This document shows, piece after piece, positions 1-4,538 of a stretch of DNA of 11,410 nt (position 1 is the stretch's first letter; every line of letters starts with the position of its first letter). The notes under the pieces are model-generated. The model ran no database searches. It had not been told where the DNA came from and saw only the letters and a program-made list of their open reading frames with translations. The stretch comes from an uncultured Oscillospiraceae bacterium. Lineage in GTDB: Bacteria > Bacillota > Clostridia > Oscillospirales > Acutalibacteraceae. The DNA is taken from positions 1 to 11,410 of the forward strand of contig CAJUPK010000073.1 of NCBI GenBank assembly GCA_910588415.1, read 5' to 3'. Position numbers and translations under genes: made by a program.

Positions 1-55
1 CTCTCTATGGGCATAAAGGGGTCCTTCTCTGCCTCCCGCTGAGAGCCATAGCAGC
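1..55. other. GC-rich edge before the AT-rich gene pair
   Basis: These bases are visibly richer in G and C than the genes that follow. The minus strand holds a short frame reading YGSQREAEKDPFMPIER, which looks protein-like and runs off the left edge. The plus strand holds 13 codons ending in TGA at 40-42. Neither is long enough to assign. The change in base composition at about position 56 suggests that the AT-rich pair was inserted next to, or into, older mobile-element sequence. Confidence 0.25.
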
Positions 56-565
56 ATGACTCCAGAACGAGCAAAAGAAGATATGAGTATAAGCTATATT
101 TCTGCAGTTTGTGCATATGCTGGTGTGGATTATGATATTATAAGACATGACGAGGATAGTACGGATGGCCTTATGAAAAAGTTGATTCCTTTATACGGTT
201 CCAGAAAGTTTTTGGCTCAAATGAGGATTCAGCTAAAATGTACGTCTTCTCTTTCTCAATATACGGATAATGGTGACAGCTATACTTATACTCTTAAAGT
301 AAAGAATTACAATGACCTAACTCGCCCAGCAACTACTCCGATTATTCTGGGGCTATTGATCTTACCAACAGACGAAACTCTCTGGCTAAACTGGACAGAC
401 GAGGAATTGCGAATAAAGGGGTGTATGTACTGGGCCGATTTTTCTGACTGTGACGAGTCAGCAAATACATCTTCTGTCAGTGTTCAAATCGATAAAAAGA
501 ATGCCCTTAATTCTTCCACAATACTTGAAATTTTAGAAAAAACTGCCAAGGAGGATTATCCATGA
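56..565 (+). CDS. DUF4365 domain protein, PD-(D/E)XK nuclease-like
   Basis: The 169-residue product resembles the DUF4365 family along its whole length. An N-terminal helix (ERAKEDMSISYISAVCAYAG) is followed by a TDG motif with D37. A strand carrying Q59-L60-K61 follows, then a C-terminal half with W110 and the hallmark ELRIKGCMYWADF near residues 117-129. The spacing of D37 and the QxK triad matches the Mrr-like branch of PD-(D/E)XK nucleases, a superfamily to which DUF4365 has been related. Nuclease activity is therefore an inference. ATG at 56 is the only start that keeps the N-terminal helix, since an in-frame TAA lies at 14-16, but its ribosome binding site is poor. The gene is AT-rich compared with most of the window. 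Its stop overlaps the start of the next gene (ATGA), so the two proteins are probably made together. Confidence 0.8.
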   Translation: MTPERAKEDMSISYISAVCAYAGVDYDIIRHDEDSTDGLMKKLIPLYGSRKFLAQMRIQLKCTSSLSQYTDNGDSYTYTLKVKNYNDLTRPATTPIILGLLILPTDETLWLNWTDEELRIKGCMYWADFSDCDESANTSSVSVQIDKKNALNSSTILEILEKTAKEDYP

Positions 566-1709
566 TTTATTCTGTGAATTATGTGGATTTAGCTGAGAAA
601 ATTGATCCCTTGGCATTTATAAGATATTTGAAGGAGACAGGATGGGAACACTTTCCAACAAAGAGAAATGGTGTAGAGATTTATCAACTTGAAAACACAA
701 ACGGTTTTTTCAAGTGAACATTCCAACTGAAAGGTTTTTCTCGGACTATAAAGAAGCAGTCTACACATCAGTACGAACCGTTGCGCAGGCTGAAGGCAGA
801 GCTGAGGAACAGGTATTGCTTTATCTGCTAAATCCTAATACTGATATTCTAAAAATTCGCTTAGCGAAAACTAATGTTGAGGCAGGCAATATTCTTTTTG
901 ATGACGCAATAAAAATGTATGAAAACGCAAAAAAGCTTTTAGCAGCAGCAGCTATGGACATTTTGCACCCAAAAAAATATCACCAAGGGCGAATGGATGA
1001 GGCGGTTTCAAAATTTGTGGCAAATTGCAGATTCGGTCAAACAGAAGTAGGAAGTTATATTGTTTCTGTTGTGTGTCCATTCGCTGAACTCAACAGTAAA
1101 GAGGAATATACGCAGTTGTCAATTTTCTCAGATGAAGATCGGTGTGCAGCTTCTCTCACAAGACAAGTGACAAATCGTGTCATGAATAATATTGACTACA
1201 TTAAGCAGAGCATTGATGATGCACAAAATGATAATTTGGTGTCGCCAAATCGGAATGAACCGATAAGTGCGAATTTTTATGAAGCACTTAATGGATTAAA
1301 TTTGGAATCTGAAAGTACGGATCTGGAGTTTCGTATAGAGTGGTCGCCTGTCGTAAAGAAAAATCGAGCAGCTAAAACTCGCATAATGCTCACACATGAT
1401 TATTACCAGCCTATTGGAGATGCTATTATAAAATTGCGTGATGATGTAAGCAAATCCACAAAAATATATGGGCGTATTAAAAGATTAGAATCTTTGCCGG
1501 ATGCGCAAAAAAGAGAAAAAGGTATAATAACCGTTGTTTACCTTGATGAACTCAATAAACCCAAGACTGTACGTGCCGAGATTAGTAAGAGCGATTATGA
1601 CAAGGCCATCAAAGCACATGCAGAAGGAGCCTTAGTGGAACTGGTTGGTGAGTTCTCAGGAGGAAGACAACGTGTTGCGCAATGTGAGGCTTTCGAGGTG
1701 ATTTCCTAG
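562..1709 (+). CDS. DUF4365-coupled protein, split by a -1 frame change
   Basis: I do not recognise a named family. ATG at 562 has a strong site, AAGGAGG, at 548-554 inside the end of the DUF4365 gene. The first frame gives 50 residues ending NGFFK and stops at TGA 715-717. The second frame is open from about 711 to TAG at 1709 and reads QVNIPTERFFSDYKEAV onward. Joining them at the T-run gives one smooth protein of about 382 residues. It has an N-terminal domain, a helical middle with GQTEVGSYIVSVVCP (residues about 158-172), and a C-terminal beta-rich stretch (IYGRIKRLESL to AQCEAFEVIS). That C-terminal stretch resembles an OB or small barrel fold. GTG at 714 has no ribosome binding site, so the second part is unlikely to start there. 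The split is either a one-base deletion in T7 or a programmed slip. The role is unknown, but coupling to a nuclease-like protein suggests a two-component cargo system. Confidence 0.7.
705..717 (+). promoter_or_regulatory. U UUU UUC slippery heptamer next to a stop codon
   Basis: In the frame that starts at 562 the codons here read GGT TTT TTC AAG TGA. Bases 705-711 therefore form X XXY YYZ in the correct phase. A one-base backward slip gives TTT TTT CAA GTG, which enters the long open frame with no lost residue. I see neither a clear upstream SD-like stimulator nor a strong stem-loop just downstream. A simple homopolymer deletion explains the same layout equally well. Confidence 0.4.
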
Positions 1710-1723
1710 TTTGTTAAGGATAT

Positions 1724-1735
1724 GGGTTATAACCC
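1724..1735. repeat. 12-base palindrome GGGTTATAACCC
   Basis: This is a perfect palindrome 15 bases after the stop of the DUF4365 partner. It has no T-tract, so it is a poor terminator. It could be an operator or chance. Confidence 0.4.
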
Positions 1736-1846
1736 TATGCTGTCACAGCTCGTTTGAGATATAATTTCCAGATGGCATCATATGGGAAAAGATATATGCA
1801 AAGAAAAAGGTCCAGCCCACAAGCGTCAGGGCATTTCGATAGCTAT

Positions 1847-1868
1847 AAGTGTTCAATAAAGTGTTCAA
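1847..1868. repeat. Direct repeat AAGTGTTCAA, 12-base spacing
   Basis: Two identical 10-base copies lie at 1847-1856 and 1859-1868, just upstream of the tRNA-like end. Short phased repeats near an attachment site can be recombinase arm sites, but two copies alone do not show this. Confidence 0.35.
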
Positions 1869-1912
1869 GCCATTCTAACTTCCCCATAAACACTGGGGTC
1901 TTGGCAGATTAT

Positions 1913-1940
1913 GCAGGGGGTTCAAGTCCTGCCATCTCCA
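1913..1940 (+). other. tRNA/tmRNA 3'-end-like sequence, possible att remnant
   Basis: The order is GCAGG, GGG, TTCAAGT, CCTGC, CATCTCC, A. This matches a T-arm (5-bp stem and canonical TTCRANY loop) followed by a 7-base acceptor strand and discriminator A. Three extra G bases sit between stem and loop, and the tail reads ACA rather than CCA. No matching 5' acceptor (GGAGATG or GGGGATG) is found a tRNA length upstream. The CATCTCC-A ending resembles tmRNA ends in this group, so an old ssrA or tRNA attachment site is plausible. Confidence 0.4.
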
Positions 1941-1955
1941 ACAAAATTATCACTG

Positions 1956-2002
1956 CACGAACCCCTAAGAGGAAGATTACTGTTTTCCCGCAGGGGTTCG
2001 TG
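1956..2002. repeat. 11-bp hairpin after the tRNA-like end
   Basis: CACGAACCCCT (1956-1966) pairs perfectly with AGGGGTTCGTG (1992-2002) across a 25-base loop. It lies 16 bases after the tRNA/tmRNA-like end, where a tRNA terminator would be expected. However, no T-run follows on the plus strand. Confidence 0.5.
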
Positions 2003-2034
2003 TTGTGCGTAGAATGGAAGTAAGCCTGTGCGAA

Positions 2035-2200
2035 TCGAACGGTTCGACCAGCGCGACGACGCCTCCACCAAAAGAGTCAGGTGAACCCAACGCCAACCAT
2101 TACGATGGTCGGTGGGTTGTTTGTCCTCGCCTGTCCATTGGAGGTCCTGATGGACAAATAAGGGAAAATCGCTACTTAGATGTTCAGGTGGCGGTTTTTT
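2035..2200 (+). ncRNA. Candidate structured RNA ending in a T-tract
   Basis: Several helices lie in a row. TCGAACGGTTCGA (2035-2047) can fold on itself. GGTTCgACC (2041-2049) can instead pair with GGTGAACC (2080-2087), so the two folds exclude each other. ACCAT(TACG)ATGGT lies at 2096-2109. TGTCCAT pairs with ATGGACA at 2132-2156. Last comes a 6-bp stem, CGCTAC/GTGGCG, followed by T6 at 2195-2200. I could match it to no known riboswitch or RNA family. There is a TAGAAT -10-like hexamer at 2010-2015 but no good -35. Folding was done by eye only. Confidence 0.3.
2170..2200 (+). terminator. Weak intrinsic terminator
   Basis: The stem CGCTAC (2170-2175) pairs with GTGGCG (2188-2193), one pair being G-T, across a 12-base loop. 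A G and six T bases follow. The T-run is good but the stem is short. Confidence 0.45.
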
Positions 2201-2285
2201 ATGTAATTTCTATATCCAAATTTAATATAATCTAGCAATTCCATGAAATATGTTACAGTCTCTGGTAGAATCAATTCTATCATAA

Positions 2286-2378
2286 AGGAGAAGGGACGAA
2301 TACAAGGCCAGGACCGAGGCGGCTGAAGTACAGCTGGTTGACCTGAAAGCTAAACTGTACGATTATATGACAGCATAA
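2286..2378 (+). pseudogene. Short 3' remnant of an unknown coding sequence
   Basis: This frame lies between TAA at 2283-2285 and TAA at 2376-2378. It reads DEYKARTEAAEVQLVDLKAK and then LYDYMTA, a composition typical of a real coiled C-terminus. It has no start codon near the AAAGGAG at 2284-2290. It is probably the tail of a lost gene. I cannot name the family. Confidence 0.3.
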
Positions 2379-2400
2379 AGAAACACGCAAAGTAGAAACA

Positions 2401-2432
2401 TGAAAAAGGAGAGCCGAAATTCGACTCTCCTT
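2401..2432 (-). terminator. Intrinsic terminator on the minus strand
   Basis: AAGGAGAG (2406-2413) pairs perfectly with CTCTCCTT (2425-2432). Read on the minus strand, five T bases follow (2403-2407). It lies about 100 bases beyond the end of the gamma-glutamylcyclotransferase pseudogene, whose transcripts it would end. On the plus strand it lacks a T-run. Confidence 0.65.
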
Positions 2433-2529
2433 AAGTATGTGTCCGCGAACACACACCCCAATTAACATCTATATTATACAACAGCGCCCCAAAAAATGCA
2501 AGAGCTAGCAGACGGTCAGCTAGTACAAG

Positions 2530-2990
2530 TTATCCATTTCTTCTTTCAAGCGCCATCACCTCCCTCGTGTACGCCCTGGCCTCCAGCAGCGCCTCGGGGT
2601 CAAAGCCAAAGTCCCGGTAGCCTACCTCGCAGATGTCCATATACCGGGTGGTGGGTAGCCCCGCCAGATGCCCATCGTTCATGAGATAAACAAAAGCCTC
2701 CACCTGCCGCTCCTGCGCCGTTTTAAGGTCGGTGTAGGCGATGGTCAGGGTCTCTTTACGGTAGAACACAGCGGTCCAGGGCCGCCTCGTCGGCCTTTGT
2801 GACCGCCCACACAGCCACAGGGACGGTGCAGCCAGGAGCAGGTTCAATGGTGAGATAGTTTCCTGTGCAGCTCCCCCGGAACACCAGCCGCCAGCCCTCC
2901 AGCTGAGCCGTCACGACCTGAGCATGGGGGCAGCGGTACCCCATCTGCTCCCGGTTCAAGTTGCTGCCATAAGCAAGGTGGTTTTTTCAC
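2530..2990 (-). pseudogene. Gamma-glutamylcyclotransferase (AIG2-like), broken
   Basis: Intact members are about 150-residue single-domain enzymes of the gamma-glutamylcyclotransferase/AIG2 family. Read on the minus strand, the pieces are LAYGSNLNREQMGYRCPHAQ (with the substrate-loop motif YGSN), then GWRLVFRGSCTGNYLTIEPA, then ADEAALDRC in one frame. FYRKETLTIAY and VEAFVYLMNDG continue in another frame to TAA at 2530-2532. Between DRC and FYRK the family normally has a few residues of the type EGFP. A deletion of roughly 14 bases therefore broke the frame near 2770. A second break lies at the start: GTG at 2988-2990 reaches LAYGSN only if one A of the A6 run is removed. With two breaks the gene is almost certainly dead. 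Confidence 0.8.
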
Positions 2991-3035
2991 GATTCAACAT
3001 CCCTTTCAAAATTTATTATATCATACTTGCCAAAG

Positions 3036-3060
3036 TTGAAAAACGGAGTTTTTCAATCTT
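3036..3060 (+). terminator. AT-rich hairpin, possible terminator
   Basis: TTGAAAAAC (3036-3044) pairs perfectly with GTTTTTCAA (3048-3056) across the 3-base loop GGA, and TCTTTTTA follows. The stem is AT-rich, so it is weak. It lies just upstream of the minus-strand pseudogene and could shield it from plus-strand transcription. Confidence 0.4.
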
Positions 3061-3076
3061 TTTACCACGTCGAAAG

Positions 3077-3092
3077 CCCGCTCTTTGGCGGG
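3077..3092. terminator. Short GC hairpin CCCGC/GCGGG
   Basis: A 5-bp stem with a 6-base loop lies 15 bases before the stop of the small minus-strand ORF. On the minus strand it is followed by CTTTCG, a poor T-tract, so termination is possible but weak. Confidence 0.3.
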
Positions 3093-3106
3093 TTCTCGGT
3101 AGGGGC

Positions 3107-3256
3107 CTAGCAGTTAACTACGTTAACTGCACCAAAGTCCTTCAAGCGGCTGGTGTGCCGGAAAGCGGCATCACCGCGCAAGCGCCGGGTGAGGATTTCC
3201 CGGGCCGTTTTGAATTCCTCCCCGATGAACCCCAGGTGGAACAGCCATGTCCCCAT
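3107..3256 (-). CDS. Small ORF, 49 residues, function unknown
   Basis: This ORF is read on the minus strand from ATG at 3254-3256 to TAG at 3107-3109. AGAGGA a few bases upstream is a credible ribosome binding site, and an in-frame TGA lies just before it. The product begins MGTWLFHLGFIGEEFKTARE and continues ILTRRLRGDAAFRHTSRLKD. The hydrophobic patch followed by EEFKTAR looks like a real protein segment. It vaguely recalls C-terminal tails of accessory proteins on clostridial mobile elements, such as some amidoligase-like proteins, but I cannot place it. The last residues are encoded by a perfect palindrome, which suggests that the original 3' end was replaced. Confidence 0.4.
   Translation of the reverse strand: MGTWLFHLGFIGEEFKTAREILTRRLRGDAAFRHTSRLKDFGAVNVVNC
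3110..3130. repeat. 21-base perfect inverted repeat
   Basis: GCAGTTAAC (3110-3118) and GTTAACTGC (3122-3130) flank TAC. The nine-base arms are perfect and close together, which is typical of an operator for a dimeric regulator. It also covers the stop region of the small minus-strand ORF. Confidence 0.55.
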
Positions 3257-3285
3257 CACATATTCCTCTCAACCTGTTCTATATC

Positions 3286-3303
3286 TGACTACTTTTTGAC
3301 TAC
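3286..3303. repeat. Two TGACTAC repeats 11 bases apart, likely integrase arm sites
   Basis: TGACTAC occurs at 3286-3292 and 3297-3303, so the copies are one helical turn apart. On the minus strand this reads GTAGTCAAAAAGTAGTCA. Phased GTAGT-type repeats close to element ends are bound by the arm-binding domain of Tn916-like integrases. The position, about 100 bases inside the tRNA-Val attachment sequence, fits. The binding role is inferred. Confidence 0.4.
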
Positions 3304-3398
3304 CCGGCGGCTGAAAATCCCCATTCCCGCCCATGCTGGGAGAGCCGAAAAAGCTAGATTTTATGCGGGTTTTTGTGTAGGCGTGTACTGGCCCGGAG

Positions 3399-3446
3399 TG
3401 CTTGACGTGCAGGGGGTCAGCGGTTCAAGTCCGTTAGCGCCCACCA
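3399..3446 (+). other. tRNA-Val(GAC) 3' half, element attachment site
   Basis: From 3399 the sequence is the 3' part of a tRNA. The anticodon loop TTGACGT (3402-3408) has anticodon GAC. The 3' anticodon stem GCAGG and variable loop GGGTC follow. The T-arm is AGCGG/TTCAAGT/CCGTT (3419-3435), then acceptor strand AGCGCCC, A, and encoded CCA. Upstream of 3399 the anticodon stem stops pairing. No D-arm and no GGGCGCT acceptor strand can be found. A tRNA 3' half followed by a terminator is the classic downstream boundary of an element integrated in a tRNA gene. The intact tRNA should lie beyond the left edge. Confidence 0.75.
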
Positions 3447-3458
3447 GCGTGACGCTGG
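3444..3458. repeat. Inverted repeat CCAGCG-TGA-CGCTGG
   Basis: Six-base perfect arms flank TGA and start on the CCA end of the tRNA-Val half. The repeat may take part in tRNA 3' processing or recombinase binding, or be chance. Confidence 0.4.
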
Positions 3459-3464
3459 ACCCAA

Positions 3465-3502
3465 TTCGCGCACCCACATAGGTGGATGCGCGAAATTTTT
3501 TT
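3465..3502 (+). terminator. Strong intrinsic terminator of the tRNA-Val locus
   Basis: TTCGCGCA (3465-3472) pairs with TGCGCGAA (3487-3494). Inside, CCAC and GTGG pair across ATAG. Seven T bases follow at 3496-3502. It lies 19 bases after the tRNA end, so it is the natural terminator of the tRNA gene. Confidence 0.85.
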
Positions 3503-3567
3503 GCCCGCGAGCAGGCGGCATCTTTTAAGCGCGGTAAGGCCAGAACGTTGGCTGCGCCCAGTCCACA

Positions 3568-3605
3568 AAACCCTAGAAGCTATGCGGCTTCCGGGGTTTT
3601 TGCTT
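3568..3605 (+). terminator. Intrinsic terminator
   Basis: AAACCC (3568-3573) pairs with GGGTTT (3594-3599). GAAGC (3576-3580) pairs with GCTTC (3587-3591) inside. The stem runs into TTTTTG. It looks like a second stop for transcription leaving the tRNA locus. Confidence 0.6.
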
Positions 3606-3682
3606 TGTGTGGTCAGGTGGGGTCCATCCTGGGTTGGCTGCCTTTTGCCCAACACCTGCGCCGCATTTTTGGATGGAAGACA

Positions 3683-3715
3683 AAAAGCCGGACGGTTTGC
3701 AGCTGTCCGGCTTTT
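3683..3715 (-). terminator. Strong intrinsic terminator after the HicB remnant
   Basis: AAAAGCCGGAC (3683-3693) pairs perfectly with GTCCGGCTTTT (3705-3715), giving an 11-bp stem with U-tracts on both strands. It starts three bases beyond the stop codon of the minus-strand HicB remnant, which it would terminate. It can also act on the plus strand. Confidence 0.8.
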
Positions 3716-3717
3716 GC

Positions 3718-3855
3718 TTACGCCGGGATTTTTGCAAGGAGAGCTGCCCGCAAAACTTGGGAAAAGCTTGCACCCCTTGCAGTGTCCCGGTCATTGAGCC
3801 AGGAGGGAATTGTCTCTTCACGGGTCTCCTTGTACGGGTCAACGGTACAGGCCGC
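3718..3855 (-). pseudogene. hicB: HicB-type antitoxin, C-terminal remnant
   Basis: Intact HicB antitoxins have an N-terminal partial RNase H fold and a C-terminal DNA-binding domain, and they neutralise HicA. Here the minus strand keeps only the C-terminal part, open for 45 residues between an in-frame TGA at 3856-3858 and TAA at 3718-3720. It reads YKETREETIPSWLNDRDTAR then GASFSQVLRAALLAKIPA. The TIPSWLN...FSQVL..AL pattern is the ribbon-helix-helix signature of the HicB C-terminus. I find no N-terminal domain and no HicA upstream. A good terminator follows immediately, which supports a former gene in this orientation. The identity rests on pattern memory, not a search. Confidence 0.6.
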
Positions 3856-4078
3856 TCAGGAGGGGAAGCCCTCCCCCAGAGCCAATAAGCCGACGAGAAC
3901 CTATGTTCTGCTTTGCGCGCCGGTCTGTGCTGTATATACGGGTCTGTGCGGATATGCGCTGTATGTGCTGTATGCGCTGCTATGTGCTATCATTTTCTTT
4001 GCGGATGCTTGTGCAAATTCCTTGGGCTGATTTGTTATATATACGAGGCCTCAAAAGAGAAAGGAAGGGGGTGCGCCC
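3856..4078. other. Upstream region of the sigma operon
   Basis: No gene is seen. The segment holds a GC hairpin GGAGGG/CCCTCC near 3860-3876 and the 9-base tandem repeat at 3953-3989. The AT-rich stretch at 4030-4043 ends in TATATA. TTGTGC at 4009-4014 and TGTTAT at 4033-4038 are 18 bases apart and could be a weak promoter for the sigma gene. An ECF-type self-regulated promoter is also possible and could not be recognised by eye. Confidence 0.35.
3953..3989 (+). repeat. Four tandem copies of a 9-base repeat, TATGYGCTG
   Basis: The copies are TATGCGCTG, TATGTGCTG, TATGCGCTG and, after one extra C, TATGTGCTA. C and T alternate at the fifth base. Just upstream GGTCTGTGC occurs twice, 19 bases apart (3922-3930 and 3941-3949). 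The array ends 89 bases before the sigma-factor start. Confidence 0.75.
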
Positions 4079-4537
4079 ATGGAGAAGGACCGGGTGTTGG
4101 AGCTTTTTGACCAGTATGCGGATATGGTGTACCGCATTGCGCTCAGCTATCTCCGCTCTGCCCAGGAGGCGGAGGACGCTGTGCAGGCTGTATTCCTGAA
4201 GCTGCTGGAGGGCAGCATGGTGGTTTACCCTGGCAAAGAGCGGGGGTTTTTGACAAAAATGACCATCAATCACTGCAAAAACCTGCTCAGCGCAGCCAAG
4301 AGACATCCCGCGGTTCCCCTGGACCAGGCGGTTCTGCTGGCACAGCCGGAGAATCGGGACCTGTTTCGTGCGGTGATGGAGCTGCCGGAAAAGTACCGGG
4401 TGGTGGTAAGCCTCCACTATTGGGAGGGGTACTCCTTCCGGGAGATTGCGGGATTTTTACACATCGGCGTCTCCGCGGTTTCCATGCGGGTACACCGGGC
4501 AAAAAACATCTTGAAAAAACAATGGGGGAGGGACTAA
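4079..4537 (+). CDS. ECF-type RNA polymerase sigma factor
   Basis: The product (152 residues) would direct RNA polymerase to a small set of promoters, usually in response to an envelope signal. Region sigma-2 spans about residues 5-72, with the helix YADMVYRIALSYL and the core-binding motif AEDAVQAVFLKL at 31-42. A short linker leads to sigma-4 (about 95-147), with LPEKYRVVVSLHYWEGYSFR and a helix-turn-helix ending VSMRVHRAKNILKK. There is no region 1 or 3, as in ECF sigmas, and the length is normal. ATG at 4079 follows a purine-rich site, AAGGAAGGGGG. The next gene starts one base after the stop, so the pair is an operon and the second product is the likely anti-sigma partner. Targets cannot be seen here. 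Confidence 0.9.
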   Translation: MEKDRVLELFDQYADMVYRIALSYLRSAQEAEDAVQAVFLKLLEGSMVVYPGKERGFLTKMTINHCKNLLSAAKRHPAVPLDQAVLLAQPENRDLFRAVMELPEKYRVVVSLHYWEGYSFREIAGFLHIGVSAVSMRVHRAKNILKKQWGRD

Positions 4538-4538
4538 T

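Larger units (their letters stand above)
1710..2285. other. Gene-poor stretch with tRNA-like end and many inverted repeats
   Basis: No frame on either strand looks like a protein I know. The stretch holds a 12-base palindrome, a short direct repeat, a tRNA/tmRNA 3'-like sequence, an 11-bp hairpin, several further helices and a T-tract at 2195-2200. A good -10 hexamer, TATAAT, stands at 2226-2231, with no convincing -35. It might drive whatever gene remnant lies at 2286-2378. Base composition changes from AT-rich to GC-rich at about 2000. Confidence 0.5.

Noticed and set aside
714..1709. The partner protein as a free-standing gene starting with GTG at 714
   Set aside because: There is no ribosome binding site before 714, while ATG at 562 has an excellent one. 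The two frames also join smoothly at the T-run into one protein.
1956..2047. LexA-type operator from CGAAC/GTTCG elements
   Set aside because: The Gram-positive LexA box needs CGAAC-N4-GTTCG. Here the spacings are 1 base or about 30 bases.
2055..2109. Guanidine-II (mini-ykkC) riboswitch, because two ACGA loops occur
   Set aside because: The stems around the two loops are only 3-5 bp and not alike, and no guanidine-related gene follows.
3368..3446. A complete tRNA-Val gene
   Set aside because: The 5' acceptor strand GGGCGCT, D-arm and 5' anticodon stem are absent, so only the 3' half is present.
3482..4030. Long open plus-strand frame (182 residues) after the tRNA-Val terminator
   Set aside because: It runs through two strong terminator hairpins and the 9-base tandem repeat, has no ribosome binding site, and its sequence resembles no protein. 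The minus strand holds the HicB remnant instead.
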